DNA from: Anodontia alba
Taxonomy: Eukaryota > Mollusca > Bivalvia > Lucinida > Lucinidae
Direction: 5' to 3'
DNA length: 64,000 nucleotides
NCBI GenBank assembly: GCA_964016985.1
Contig: OZ024823.1
Location: 125,368,924 to 125,432,923, forward strand
Position 1 is the stretch's first letter. The number at the start of each line of letters is the position of its first letter. The notes below the pieces were generated by a model. That model was not told where the DNA came from, did not search any database, and saw nothing but the letters and a program-made list of their open reading frames with translations. A program made the position numbers and the translations under genes. Below are positions 55,312 through 64,000 of the stretch, piece by piece.

Positions 55312-55529
55312 TATACTGATAGGAAAAAGAAACGCATAACTAAATTCATTTATGTATAGTTCATGAAGAGTACTGTTTTAATTAAAATTGTTGACTTCAT
55401 TTTATTCCAAATTTATTTTTTTTTAAGAAATTCTTGAAATTTCAATATCACATAATGCGAAACCAATGTACAATGTCTGTTTAATTGTTTCAGTGTATGA
55501 TGTGTCGAAATCAAAATTACAGTTCAAAG

Positions 55530-56847
55530 TCAGTATCGTGTATGCCCGCCTTTTGCAAGCGTTACATCACGAATCCTGTTAGCCATGGAGTTGACGAAGG
55601 AGGTGATCTTTCCCAGAGGCATGTGGTTCCATTCCCGCTGTAAAGCAGCCTTTAGTCACTGGACGTTATTTGGAACGCGTCGTCGTGACTGAACCCGTCA
55701 GTCAAGTTCGTCCCATAAGTGTTCTATGGGGAGGGGGGGGGGGGAAGGTTCAGGGCTCTAAGGTTGCCATTCAAGCGGAATCACGGTGTTCTAGAGTAAG
55801 AAGTCGCGAAAAACTCGAGCGGCATGCGGCCTGGCATTATGGTGTTGAAATGTAAGATTGTGCTGCTGCAAAAACGAAACCACGCATTGACGAAGAATTC
55901 TATCTCTGTACTGAATGGCATTTAAGTTTCTGTTGACCACAATTAGAGGCGTTTTGAGTCAATAGGCAATGCCGCTTCACAGCATTACCGAGCTGCCACC
56001 AAATCTGTCAGTTTCTATGACGCAAGCGTTCTTGAATCGTTCATCCCGACGTCGATAAACGTGTTTACAACTTTCAGCACGGTAAAGGGTGAACCGCGAC
56101 TCGTTACTAAACCGGACTTGTCTCCATCAGTGCATACAAAACTGACGAAGGCTGTGTCGTTGCAACCAGTTCATCCTGTTCTGACGTCTTTGTGTTAGGT
56201 GTTGTCTGACGTAACGTCGTCTGGCGTACAAGCCTACTTCTCTTAAACAGATACGCACAGTTTTAGGATGAATCCTATTGTCGTGATGTCCTGGCGTGTT
56301 TGCTGCTCATTACGAAAACACGCCTATTCAAATATATAGAAAATTTAACCTCCAAAAACTGAAAATTTTCAGATAAAAATCTCTGATATTTTTCATATTT
56401 CTGCTCAAAACATAGATTGTGGATACTCGTTAGAACCGCCTCGGCGAGGCGGTTCTAACGAGTACCCACAATATATGTTTTTGAGCAGAAATAAGAAAAA
56501 TAATGTATACCCATGTAAACCCCAGTTTTACTATATAAAAGTGGGGTTTAAGGGGGTCATAGTTATATAGGCATGTTTTCGTGATGTGTTTCCACCGCCG
56601 CCTGAACCGGTCACGCAGATGTGCCAAACCTATTATACGATCTTGACATATGGTTATCTCACGGGGACGTCCACTACGAGGTCTGTCCACTTACTGCCCC
56701 GTCGCACGTAAACGTTGCCGGTCGGCTGACGGTTGACTGGGCAACACCTAGTTCCCTAGCGATCCGTGACTGTGAGAAACCTCGCAGTAATAAATCAGCT
56801 GCACGTGTCTCTTTCGGGTAGCCGTAGCATTTCACGACGTTAAGCAT
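55530..56847 (-). pseudogene. Tc1-type transposase, inactivated
   Basis: Reading the minus strand from ATG at 56845-56847: KETRAADLLLRGFSQ, then the helix-turn-helix SRIARELGVAQSTVSR. A stop and frameshift follow, then the GRPR linker (DRPRSGRPREIT) and LAHLRDRFRRRWK. P1 copy 14 interrupts here. Beyond it come NTPGHHDNRIHPKTVRI, VRFSNESRF, FQHHNARPHAARV and a final RIRDVTLAKGGHTRY with stop (55530-55532). The usual catalytic pattern is FSDESRF and FQQDNARPH, so both visible catalytic Asp positions are replaced (D to N, D to H). Several stops also interrupt the catalytic part. Without P1 the reading length is about 346 codons, the normal size of a Tc1 transposase. The enzyme would normally bind the end repeats and cut and paste the element at TA. 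Confidence 0.9.
56308..56586 (+). mobile_element. P1 copy 14, inserted in Tc1 transposase
   Basis: Plus orientation, 279 bp, complete, flanked by T on both sides. Removing exactly CATTACG..CGTGATG rejoins RFRRRWK to AANTPG in one frame, with the spacing usual for Tc1 transposases. This gives a view of the pre-insertion site. Confidence 0.95.
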
Positions 56848-56936
56848 TTAAACAAATTTTAATGAAATGGAACCAAACGACGTTAAGGATCTGTCCGATA
56901 TGATTATTCACTTCTGATGTATACAATAATCACAAT

Positions 56937-57781
56937 TTAGGATCGTGTCAAAATGTCTGTGATGCCCTTGTTTATCTTATGGATAATATTTTTATTAGAT
57001 TTGGAACTAAACTTTATAGGCAAACTATTGGTATTCCGATGGGAAGTAATTGTGCTCCTCCTCTTGTTGCAGATTTGTTTCTTTTTTGTTATGAGAGAGA
57101 TTTCATGATGTCTCTCTCATATGAAAATCAGGCTGACATTATTGAGGCTTTCAATTCAACTTCAAGATGCCTTGATGATTTATTAAATATTGACAATATT
57201 TACTTTGACCAAATGGTGGACCGCATATACCCTACAGAACTCCAATTAAATAGAGCAAATTCTTCCAATACCGAGGTACCTTTTTTGGATTTGAATCTAT
57301 GTATATCTAATGGTACAGTTTCCACCAAAATTTATGATAAACGAGACGATTTTGATTTTGATATAGTCAATTTCCCTTTTCTGGATGGCGATGTCCCCCG
57401 GCGTACCTCATATGGGGCATACATATCTCAACTTATTAGATTCACCAGAACTTCTTCAAATCTTAATGACTTTAACTACCGTAATAAAGCCCTTACTGCC
57501 AAACTTTGTAGGCAGGGCTATCGTTATTTTAAACTTCGTAAGGCGTTTACGAAATTTTATCGCAGACACAGTTCCTTGTTAGAAAAATATAGCGTCAGTC
57601 TGAAAACACTTCTGCAACAAGATATATCGGAACCCGAATTTTACGGTGACTTAGTGTACAGATTTAAAAAAAAAATGTAGGTAAATCTAACTTTTCGGAG
57701 CAATTCAGAAAACTTATTAATCGTTATAAAAGAATTGGCTATAGCCTGGATATTATGCCTAGTCAAACCAATCATTGTTGA
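56937..57781 (+). pseudogene. Penelope-like reverse transcriptase, 5'-truncated, frameshifted
   Basis: The frame opens with CQNVCDALVYLMDNIFIRFG, then YRQTIGIPMGSNCAP (RT finger-palm block), ADLFLFCYERDF, then TSRCLDDLLNID where the catalytic box is LDD preceded by Cys instead of the common Y(I/V)DD. It continues YPTELQLN, VPFLDLNLCI, TKIYDKRDDFDFDIVNFPFL, SYGAYISQLIRFTR, RHSSLLEKYSVS and EFYGDLVYRFKK. A homopolymer A run (57666-57675) shifts the frame; the frame continues as VGKSNFSEQFRKLINRYKRI to a TGA at 57779-57781. Upstream domains are missing and no GIY-YIG endonuclease is seen downstream. The GIPMG..CAP and RY-DD layout places it near Penelope-like elements, but I cannot exclude a related RT class. 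The 'CAPPLVADLF' block has one extra residue. The insertion lies in the 5' part of the Tc1 element. Confidence 0.75.
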
Positions 57782-58436
57782 TGGCTATGCTTCACTCTTT
57801 AATTGCACGACGGCGGTTCGGGCCTCAGACTCTATGACGGCCTCTTCGTAAAACTTTAACCAATGAGTTGGGGCTTGACGATATGTTTGTGGCTTGGCCC
57901 GCCGTGGTTAAAATATTGGTTTTCATTTACTCTGGCATACAGTAGATTTAGCCATGAGTACTCGTCTTTGTTTATTATAGTGATTAATTTGATTTTTATG
58001 TTTTCGCTTTGATGCCTGGACTGAGTTGGGAGCCTTTAAGCGAAGCGAATTTTTATGTATATCTGTATTAAGTGTAGCATCGGGACCCAGGATGAAGTTG
58101 GTTAGCTGTAAAAGTGCTTTAAACCCCCTGTGGTTTACTCTACTGACCGTTCTAAGGCGGCGGTCCCAGTGTTAGTCTTACTCTTTGGTGCTTTGTGGTT
58201 TATTCTGCGAGGCGATTTGTTGTATGTCTTACCTTGTGCCATTTTGTTCTTGTGTTTTCCAGTCCTTTTAGCATTGCGATTATCCCGCTTGGGGAAGGGA
58301 GAGCTAATCTTAGTGCTTTTCGTACGTTTGATCGATTTGTGCTTGTTTGGATTTGTCGATTTCCTTTTCCTCTTGATGTCTGGGAGGGTCTGCGGTTTGT
58401 GATTGTGGCACTCCCTGGACTTTTCTCTTACCCTTT
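57782..58436 (+). repeat. R1 retroelement 3' region (reference copy)
   Basis: It follows the RT directly, and its 3' end is CCCTGGACTTTTCTCTTACC. The last 350 bp recur as truncated copies at 48352-48698 (+) and 1963-2260 (-), and as short scraps at 49590-49693, 34774-34802 and 1499-1531, all anchored at the same 3' terminus. That pattern is what target-primed reverse transcription leaves. A 90-codon hydrophobic frame (58130-58402, with ILRGDLLYVLPCAI and LGKGELILVLFVRL) is present, and its inverse strand reads as a Lys/Arg-rich frame. Confidence 0.75.
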
Positions 58437-58661
58437 TTTCAATGTGTAAAAACCGTGGCTCGCGTATTGCATGTGCAGAAGGTGAAAAGTGCTAATCAGT
58501 GGATCACGTGCGAAATTGTGACACTTCAGTGAGCTCGACAAGTTGTTACAATTTGTGTACACGATAATATTGCCTATGGGCAAATTTCAATTTGTTTGTT
58601 ATCGGTATTAAAAAAAACTATGCAACATTAAAACCTATGCGTTTCTTTTTTCTTTTCAGTA
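58437..58661. other. Right terminal part of the Tc1-like element
   Basis: Non-coding 5' region of the transposon between the RT insertion and the right inverted repeat (58637-58661). No separate feature. Confidence 0.6.
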
Positions 58662-58882
58662 TATAATCGTCTACATCTTTATTATCCTTCCAATTTTGCA
58701 AACACAATAGTTGATTTGTTTATATATATCAGGAAGATGTTACATTACACAATAAGTATTAATTAGTAAAGGCCAAAATCAAATTCAACAAAGTAAACAA
58801 ATAGAAACACGTGTGCTACTAATAGCTCCATATGAAGGGATATCCACAGGCTGTCTTTTTTTTTTCTTTCTTTTTTTCTTTT

Positions 58883-58990
58883 TTTTTTTTACTTCTCCAC
58901 GAAAACATATACTATGGGTACTCATTGTAAGCGCCTTAGGTGAGGCGCTTCTGATGAGTACCTATCACACATGTTTTAATGGAGAAGTCA
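58883..58990. repeat. Palindromic core element, ACTTCTCCACGAAAACATAT ends
   Basis: ACTTCTCCACGAAAACATAT then CTATGGGTACTCATTGTAAG, centre CGCCTTAGGTGAGGCG, and return CTTCTGATGAGTACCTATCA / ACATGTTTTAATGGAGAAGT. It is of the same core type as 3110-3200, with recognisable outer arms. A T tract lies just left (58855-58882). Confidence 0.7.
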
Positions 58991-59354
58991 GAACAATACC
59001 AGTATTCTTTAGCCAAAATGTCCATTATTTGAAGCTATGTAGGGAGAACAGATGGTACAAATGAAACCTGATATGAATATTGAACTCCTGACCTGTTTAC
59101 ACTTACTACCATATTTATATTGTGTATTGGGACAGAGAGGCCTACGCAAAGTGTTAGGGTCCAGACTATATTCTACACATCTTCTAATTTAAAACAAATC
59201 TACAAGTAGCAATATTGACTTGGGGGCGCATGCAGCCTCACAAACGACATTGCTATACATGTAGAGACTTATTTGTAATTTTATTTGCTTTCTGTCGTGT
59301 GTTCTTTGTTTCCAAACGCAGCTATTTAGATTTTTATATTGCCTTTCTTCTTCT
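58991..59354. other. Unassigned
   Basis: Nothing recognised. Confidence 0.3.
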
Positions 59355-59597
59355 GGGCCCAGTTGTTCAAAGCTAACGATGCCGTTAGTTAACGATTCGT
59401 TAAAATTTACATCTAGCGATAAGCAAATATTCTGAATTTTTTTGTTGAAAAATGTGAGTAGCTTTTGCAGTGCAAAAGCTACTCACATTTTTTCAGCAAA
59501 ACATATCAGAATATTGTATATTGATTCCGCTAAAACAGTTAACGAAGTGACCTTTAACGAGCTCGTTAAGCTAACGACGCTTTGAACAACTGGGCCC
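59355..59597. mobile_element. Family G, copy 3 (best preserved)
   Basis: Left GGGCCCAGTTGTTCAAAGCT, right inverse GGGCCCAGTTGTTCAAAGCG: a 19-bp exact end repeat. Subterminal TAACG(A/G)..CGTTA arms and an exact central hairpin TGTGAGTAGCTTTTGCA / TGCAAAAGCTACTCACA. Confidence 0.9.
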
Positions 59598-59854
59598 TGA
59601 TCGTTTCAAGGCGGTGTCTCTGTTGCAGTATTTCTAAGTGAGTCGGTGGTTTCATGTGACGTCAGTGATGTCATTGTTTGTTCCTCATCTCTCATTTGTT
59701 TGGTGCCTTGGGAAACCTGTACGACGGGATTTTGACATTTTCTGGATATCTTTATTTATACATTTCTTCAAATATTTAGGGTACGATAAGTAAAGAATTA
59801 AGGTATCCGAATAATCAGGATAACTATCATACTACACTGCTACATTAAAGTTAA
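59598..59854. other. Unassigned
   Basis: Nothing recognised. Confidence 0.3.
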
Positions 59855-60092
59855 TGAGCCAGCGCACGAAAAAACCTATAATAAGACCCGTGTGACCAGC
59901 GAAGACACAGATCAGCCTGTACATCCGTCTAGTGTGGCAAGGGTTCACGTTCATCCCTCTCCGGATAGGCCGTAGGCTATAGAAGGCCTGTGCGACCAGT
60001 GTAGAATCTGATCAGACTGCGCGGATGCGCAGTCTGATCTGAGTCTACGCTGGTTGCACGTCTTATTGTAGGTTTAGTCGTGCGCTGGCTCA
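59855..60092. mobile_element. Family T2, copy 6
   Basis: Left TGAGCCAGCGCACGAAAAAA, right inverse TGAGCCAGCGCACGACTAAA. Interior CAGACTGCGCGGATGCGCAG and GCGAAGACACAGATCAGCCT arms. Complete. Confidence 0.88.
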
Positions 60093-60733
60093 AATTCTAA
60101 ATTGCTGTCAATATCAACAGGGAGAAACTTGGAGAGTAAGAAATGGACTTTGAAAGAGCAAACAATAAATAATCTGGGATTTTTATTTAACATAATGAAA
60201 TTGATTTTTAAATCAGTTACAACTGGCAAAACAGAGGCGTTTCCTTTTCTACTCAGTATGGTTTACATGTTCATTCAAATCGACTCATGACATTTTAAAT
60301 GTAAATTATTAAACGATTTTATAAATATACGACCTTACGTCATATTACTTGTGTAGTAGTAAATCGATGATATTTCTCTTTATTAAGGTGAAAGATATTC
60401 TGTGGATTTAATTTATTTCTAGACGGTTACCCGGTGCATAAGCATCACACCTGTCATGTTAATTAGTGCAGCGCGTGTACCAATGGTATCTGGCATTTCA
60501 AAATTGTACAGATATGTTGGATGATTTATCAGGCTCATATTGCGTTGCTAATCTACTTCATTATAATTTAGTTTCTGCCGAGCATTCAGTTGGCACTCAT
60601 TGCAAGAAATTGAGCAAGGCTATTTTAGACAAAATGAAAACCGTTTAAAGTATATATGCGAATGGCCAAAAAGGTGTGATTTAGTCGCAAAAGTATTAAT
60701 CGAGCCAACAAACTGTTGTCGACAGTTTAAGTA
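60093..60733. other. Unassigned, one open frame
   Basis: 60466-60648 is a 60-codon frame with protein-like composition (YQWYLAFQNCTDMLDDLSGS) but no start, splice or domain support. Confidence 0.3.
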
Positions 60734-61013
60734 CATCACGAAAACATGCCTATATAATTTTGACCCCCTTGAACCCCACTTTTATATAAAAAAAACTGGG
60801 GTTTACAGGGCTATACATTATTTTTTATATTTTTGCTCAAAACATAAATTATGGGTACTCGTTAGAACCGCCTCTCCGAGGCGGTTCTAACGAGTGCCCA
60901 CAATCTATATTTTGAGCAGAAATATGAAAAAATATCAGATTTTTTTTTGTCCAAAAATGTTCTGATTTTGGAGTTGAAAAGTTCAATATATTTGAATAGG
61001 CGTGTTTTGAATG
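60734..61013 (-). mobile_element. P1 copy 15
   Basis: Inverted orientation. The right end is slightly shortened (TGTTTTGAATG). Flanked by A on both sides. Confidence 0.94.
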
Positions 61014-61376
61014 AACATCAGTGGCAATTCACAAAACATGACAGTGTCAAAGTGAGCAGCCAAAGGGTCTTGCAAACCAGAACCACAGCTTAGAACGACC
61101 AGTAGTAAAAACATAAAATGTATGAAATTTGCCTTAGCACGCAAACCCCGTTTACCCTTTTTTCATTGTATATCATAGGGAAACATAGAGTTCAGAGTAC
61201 GTCGTCTTGATATCGTAATATGTTGCTACACATAGCACCGAATAAATGTCACTGAGTGTCTATATGTGCAAAGACCCACAGGGACAAATGACATTTCATA
61301 AAAAGGAACACTTCAGAACTAAAAATAAACAAAAAAACATTAGCATTAACATTCTTTGTTTGCAAAAACCTGCAAT
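61014..61376. other. Unassigned
   Basis: Nothing recognised. Confidence 0.3.
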
Positions 61377-61627
61377 CATCACGAACATTTGACCCCCTTA
61401 AACCCCACGTTTATATAGTAAAACTGGGGTTTACAGGGGTATACATTATTTTTCGTATTTCTGCTCAAAAACATAGAATGTGGGTACTCGTTAGAACCGC
61501 CTTCTAACGAGTACCCACAATCCATGTTTTGAACAGAAATATGAAAATATCAGAATTTTTATCTGAAAACTTTCAGTTTTTGGTGATGAAATTTTCAATA
61601 TATTTGAATAGGTGTGCTTTCGTAATG
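61377..61627 (-). mobile_element. P1 copy 16, shortened centre and left end
   Basis: Inverted orientation. GAACCGCC is followed directly by TTCTAACGAG, so the tip of the hairpin is lost. The left end lacks AAACATGCCTATATAATTT. Flanks T and G. Confidence 0.9.
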
Positions 61628-62404
61628 GTACTAATAAAGTTGTGTCGCTTTTGATCACTCAGCTGGAATACCTGGCTTCTGATTATTTCAGTTACGAAGT
61701 AAAAGTTTAAGAATGTCAGTTTGTGTGTGTGCAGCTAGAGCTTTAGGAAATATCTCTATGTATATCAAACTGAAATCGAAGACTTAAGCGATTATGTTTT
61801 ATTTTGGTAAAATGTAGCACACGCAAATGCCTGCACTTAGTTAAAGATAAAGGGGCAAGTAAAATTTTAAGATGAAAATTAAAATTATTAGCTAAACGAA
61901 GACAATTATTTTATTCCAAAGCATTTTTTGTATAGGTCATAATTCATCTCTGTTCGGTCAATGTACATCTTGACACACAGATTTATTTTCCTGATTTATT
62001 TTCCTTATCATAGTAACCGTTAACTGGATTAAGAAAAGAACATTTCACATTTCTTACTCATGCAATAAGCATCATCCAAAATCGACGTTGTCTAACAATT
62101 TTCACTTTGCTCTATTTATTCATAAACATGTTACATTGTACATTGTACTGTAAAAAACAAAGCTTGAAATATAACATATGTAAGCATGTGTTTGAAGATT
62201 GTCATTGCACCCATTCACCTATCAGGAATAATAACTTGAACTTGAATAACAATCTAACAGTTTTAGGCTGATCTTTTCAAATATAATGATTGAGTATTCA
62301 TGCGGCATAATTACGTTTCCATTATTTTCTCCTTGGCGTTCCGTACGATTTTTAGTTGGTTTAGGGACAACTAATAAAACTTATTAAGAGTACAAGTGAG
62401 CACT
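61628..62404. other. Unassigned
   Basis: Nothing recognised. Confidence 0.3.
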
Positions 62405-62687
62405 CATCACGATAACATGCCTATATAGGTTGACCCCCTTAAACCCCACTTCTCTACAGTAAAGCTGGGGTTTACCGGGGTATACATTCTTTTTCTTATT
62501 TCTGCTCAAAACCATACATTGAGGGTACTCGTTTGAACCGCCTCGTCGAGGCGGTTCTAACGAGTACCCACAATATATATTTTGAGCAGAAATATGAAAA
62601 ATATCCGATTTTTTTTTTATCTGAACATTTTCAGTTTTGGGTGGTAAAATTTTCAGTATAAAATTTAATAGGCTTGTTTTCGTAATG
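62405..62687 (-). mobile_element. P1 copy 17
   Basis: Inverted orientation with a few substitutions in both arms; the ends are intact. Flanked by T on both sides. Confidence 0.94.
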
Positions 62688-63114
62688 TTCGAATCACATA
62701 ATATCGTACTTATTCTAAGTATTCAGACTGACAGGACTCGGCAAACAGAGTGGACCAAGATGAGACACCGGAGAAAGCAGCGCCTAGTCACAATGTTCAC
62801 TGTTTGCAACTCATCAAGTAAGTTTTAGACATAACAACAGGTAATAAAACTTCAAGACAAGTATGGTACAGCCGCAACGGCAGAAAACGTTCTGTCGACA
62901 TATGGGTACAGCGAAGATTCAGTCTGTGCATTTGCGCAGTATGATCAGAATTTCCACTGAGCGCATTTCGGGTAGATAATGATGGCGCTGATCAGCCTGT
63001 GATTAGAGTTTTGGTTGTTCACACATGTCAGAAGGTATGTTTTGTCGAGTTTTGGCTCCTTTAAAAGTAGTTAACGTGGCCGACTATGTAGAGGAAATAT
63101 TGTATATCTTATTT
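62688..63114. repeat. Worn GATGCGCAGGCT-type element and scraps
   Basis: 62870-63060 shares AACGGCAGAAAACGTTCTGT, TTTGCGCAGTATGATCAGAA and ATTTCCACTGAGCGCAT with 39340-39430. The end repeats are not well defined. Confidence 0.45.
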
Positions 63115-63335
63115 GGATTACCTAATAAACCTTTACTTCTTCAGCAGATGACAATATACTGATAGTTGCTTTTTTTTTCCCGGAAACCCGGATATGACAT
63201 TTGATGCAGTTTGTCTCCATTGGAGAATTTTTTCATGCAAAGTCTAATTCTGTTTCCTGAGAAAAGAAAATATATATAATACTGTTAAATTAATAAGTGT
63301 CTGCTGAAAATTTTACTCGGAGTGCTAGGCGTTAA
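63115..63335. repeat. Dispersed repeat, second copy of 2815-3000
   Basis: See the entry at 2815. CTTCAGCAGATGACA, TTTTTTTTTCCCGG, GACATTTGATGC and CTGCTGAAAATTTTACTCGG are shared in order. Confidence 0.5.
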
Positions 63336-63835
63336 TGCGCCGATAGTCTCAACAGCTGTTGCAAAAGACAAAGTGTTTTGTTGCTGTTGTTTTTGCACTG
63401 TCAGAGGTAGCCTACAGTATTGGATATTATTAATCCTTGTGTCAAGCGTGTCTTGTATTCAATACTTCCATTACATTCATAGCTGTATTTGTTTCAGTAG
63501 TCAGCTGGCGTACCAGTAAGTTTGTTTGTATTACGTATTACGTACAGGATATTTTTCAAAAGGTATATTTATTCATATAAGGTATATAAATATATATATA
63601 TATATATTTAAACTTAGCCTGTTCCGCCATGTTTGCCGTCATGGGAAACCAGTGTTTGACTTCTCGTTTACTGTTCTGAACAACACTTTCGTTATGAAAT
63701 ATATTTGCTTTCAAGGGGAGAAAAATCATTTATCATCTCATTTAGAGGAGACACCTTTCCATAAGTGAGACGCAAAACAATTGTATTATGTTGCTCCCCT
63801 GAAAGTGTTTTTACACCTCTTTAATACACTAATCA
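63336..63835. other. Unassigned
   Basis: Short TA repeat at 63591-63608. Two open frames without domain or splice support. Confidence 0.3.
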
Positions 63836-64000
63836 GGGTCCAGTTGTTCAAAGCATCGTTAGCTTAACGTGCCTCGTTATTGACAAACTTATTAACAGTT
63901 GAAGCTGAGATACTTTCAAATACATTGATATTTTTGCTGCAAAAATACGAGGAGCTTTTGAAATACAACGCAGAAGCTACTCACATTTTTCAGCAAAAAA
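63836..64000. mobile_element. Family G, copy 4, cut by window end
   Basis: Left GGGTCCAGTTGTTCAAAGCA then CGTTAGCTTAACG. The central AAGCTACTCACATTTTTCAG arm is reached at the window edge. Confidence 0.75.

Larger units (their letters stand above)
55314..58661 (-). mobile_element. Tc1/mariner-like transposon with nested insertions
   Basis: Terminal inverted repeats TACTGATAGGAAAAAGAAAC (left, continuing GCATA) and, on the right, the inverse TACTGAAAAGAAAAAAGAAA (continuing CGCATA). TA borders both ends (55312-55313, 58662-58663). The element carries its transposase on the minus strand. Two later insertions sit inside it: P1 copy 14 (56308-56586) in the coding region, and an RT fragment with its 3' region (about 56900-58436) between transposase start and right end. 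Subtracting them leaves about 1.5 kb, normal for a Tc1-like element. Confidence 0.85.

Noticed and set aside
26255..62687. P1 central hairpins as rho-independent terminators or riboswitches
   Set aside because: The window has no bacterial genes, and the hairpin is part of a dispersed element with conserved ends.
1..64000. Bacterial contaminant, prophage, defence island or secondary-metabolite cluster
   Set aside because: No long contiguous ORFs, ribosome-binding sites or operon structure. SINEs, LINEs, microsatellites and splice-like sites show animal DNA.
1..64000. Endogenous retrovirus or LTR element
   Set aside because: No pair of LTRs, primer-binding site, or gag/protease/integrase-like frames was seen. 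The RT fragments are of non-LTR and Penelope-like type.

Overview
This window looks like intergenic or intronic DNA from a large, repeat-rich animal genome, most likely a bivalve mollusc. The evidence is the density of short inverted-repeat DNA elements, tRNA-derived SINEs, long mono- and dinucleotide tracts, degraded LINE and Penelope-like reverse transcriptases, and the absence of compact open reading frames, operons or bacterial signals. Species is not determinable from the sequence alone. No complete host protein gene is visible. Three short stretches look like spliced exons on the + strand: 9880-9968 and 11608-11714 as terminal exons, and 31836-31914 as an internal exon. None can be named.

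Layout. 1-13 kb: SINE S1 at the left edge, old dispersed repeats, a pair of hAT-like MITEs with 8-9 bp target duplications, a piggyBac-type MITE with TTAA ends, a minus-strand LINE RT remnant (6110-6560), a tandem repeat block (8215-8990) and two candidate exons. 12.7-13.6 kb: AT-rich tract holding an exact inverted repeat with arms of about 140 bp around an (AT)n core. 13.6-18 kb: three tRNA-derived SINEs or SINE-like units, two with target duplications plus one weaker one, then an array of ten GGGATCGTGCCC-type spaced palindromes. 18-26 kb: TIR elements, a hairpin and a recent 303-bp tandem duplication. 26-63 kb: dominated by one young palindromic element family (called P1 here). It has 17 copies of about 280 bp; three old relics lie further left. 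Other TIR families here are T2 (GAGCCAGCGCA ends), G (GGGCCCAGTTGTT ends) and pogo-like elements. A LINE 3' end with a terminal C2H2 finger lies at 40199-41202. A nested composite lies at 55314-58661: a dead Tc1-like transposon interrupted by a P1 copy and by a Penelope-like RT fragment.

The functional logic is that of mobile DNA. Non-autonomous elements (P1, T2, G, hAT-like, piggyBac-type, SINEs) depend on enzymes encoded elsewhere, and the only enzyme genes here (Tc1 transposase, LINE and Penelope-like RTs) are broken. The most unusual observations are (1) a palindromic core shared by elements with unrelated ends, (2) P1 insertions flanked by matching single A or T bases, with an in-frame Tc1 empty site that argues against a longer target duplication, (3) repeated P1-T2 adjacency, and (4) the GGGATCGTGCCC array.
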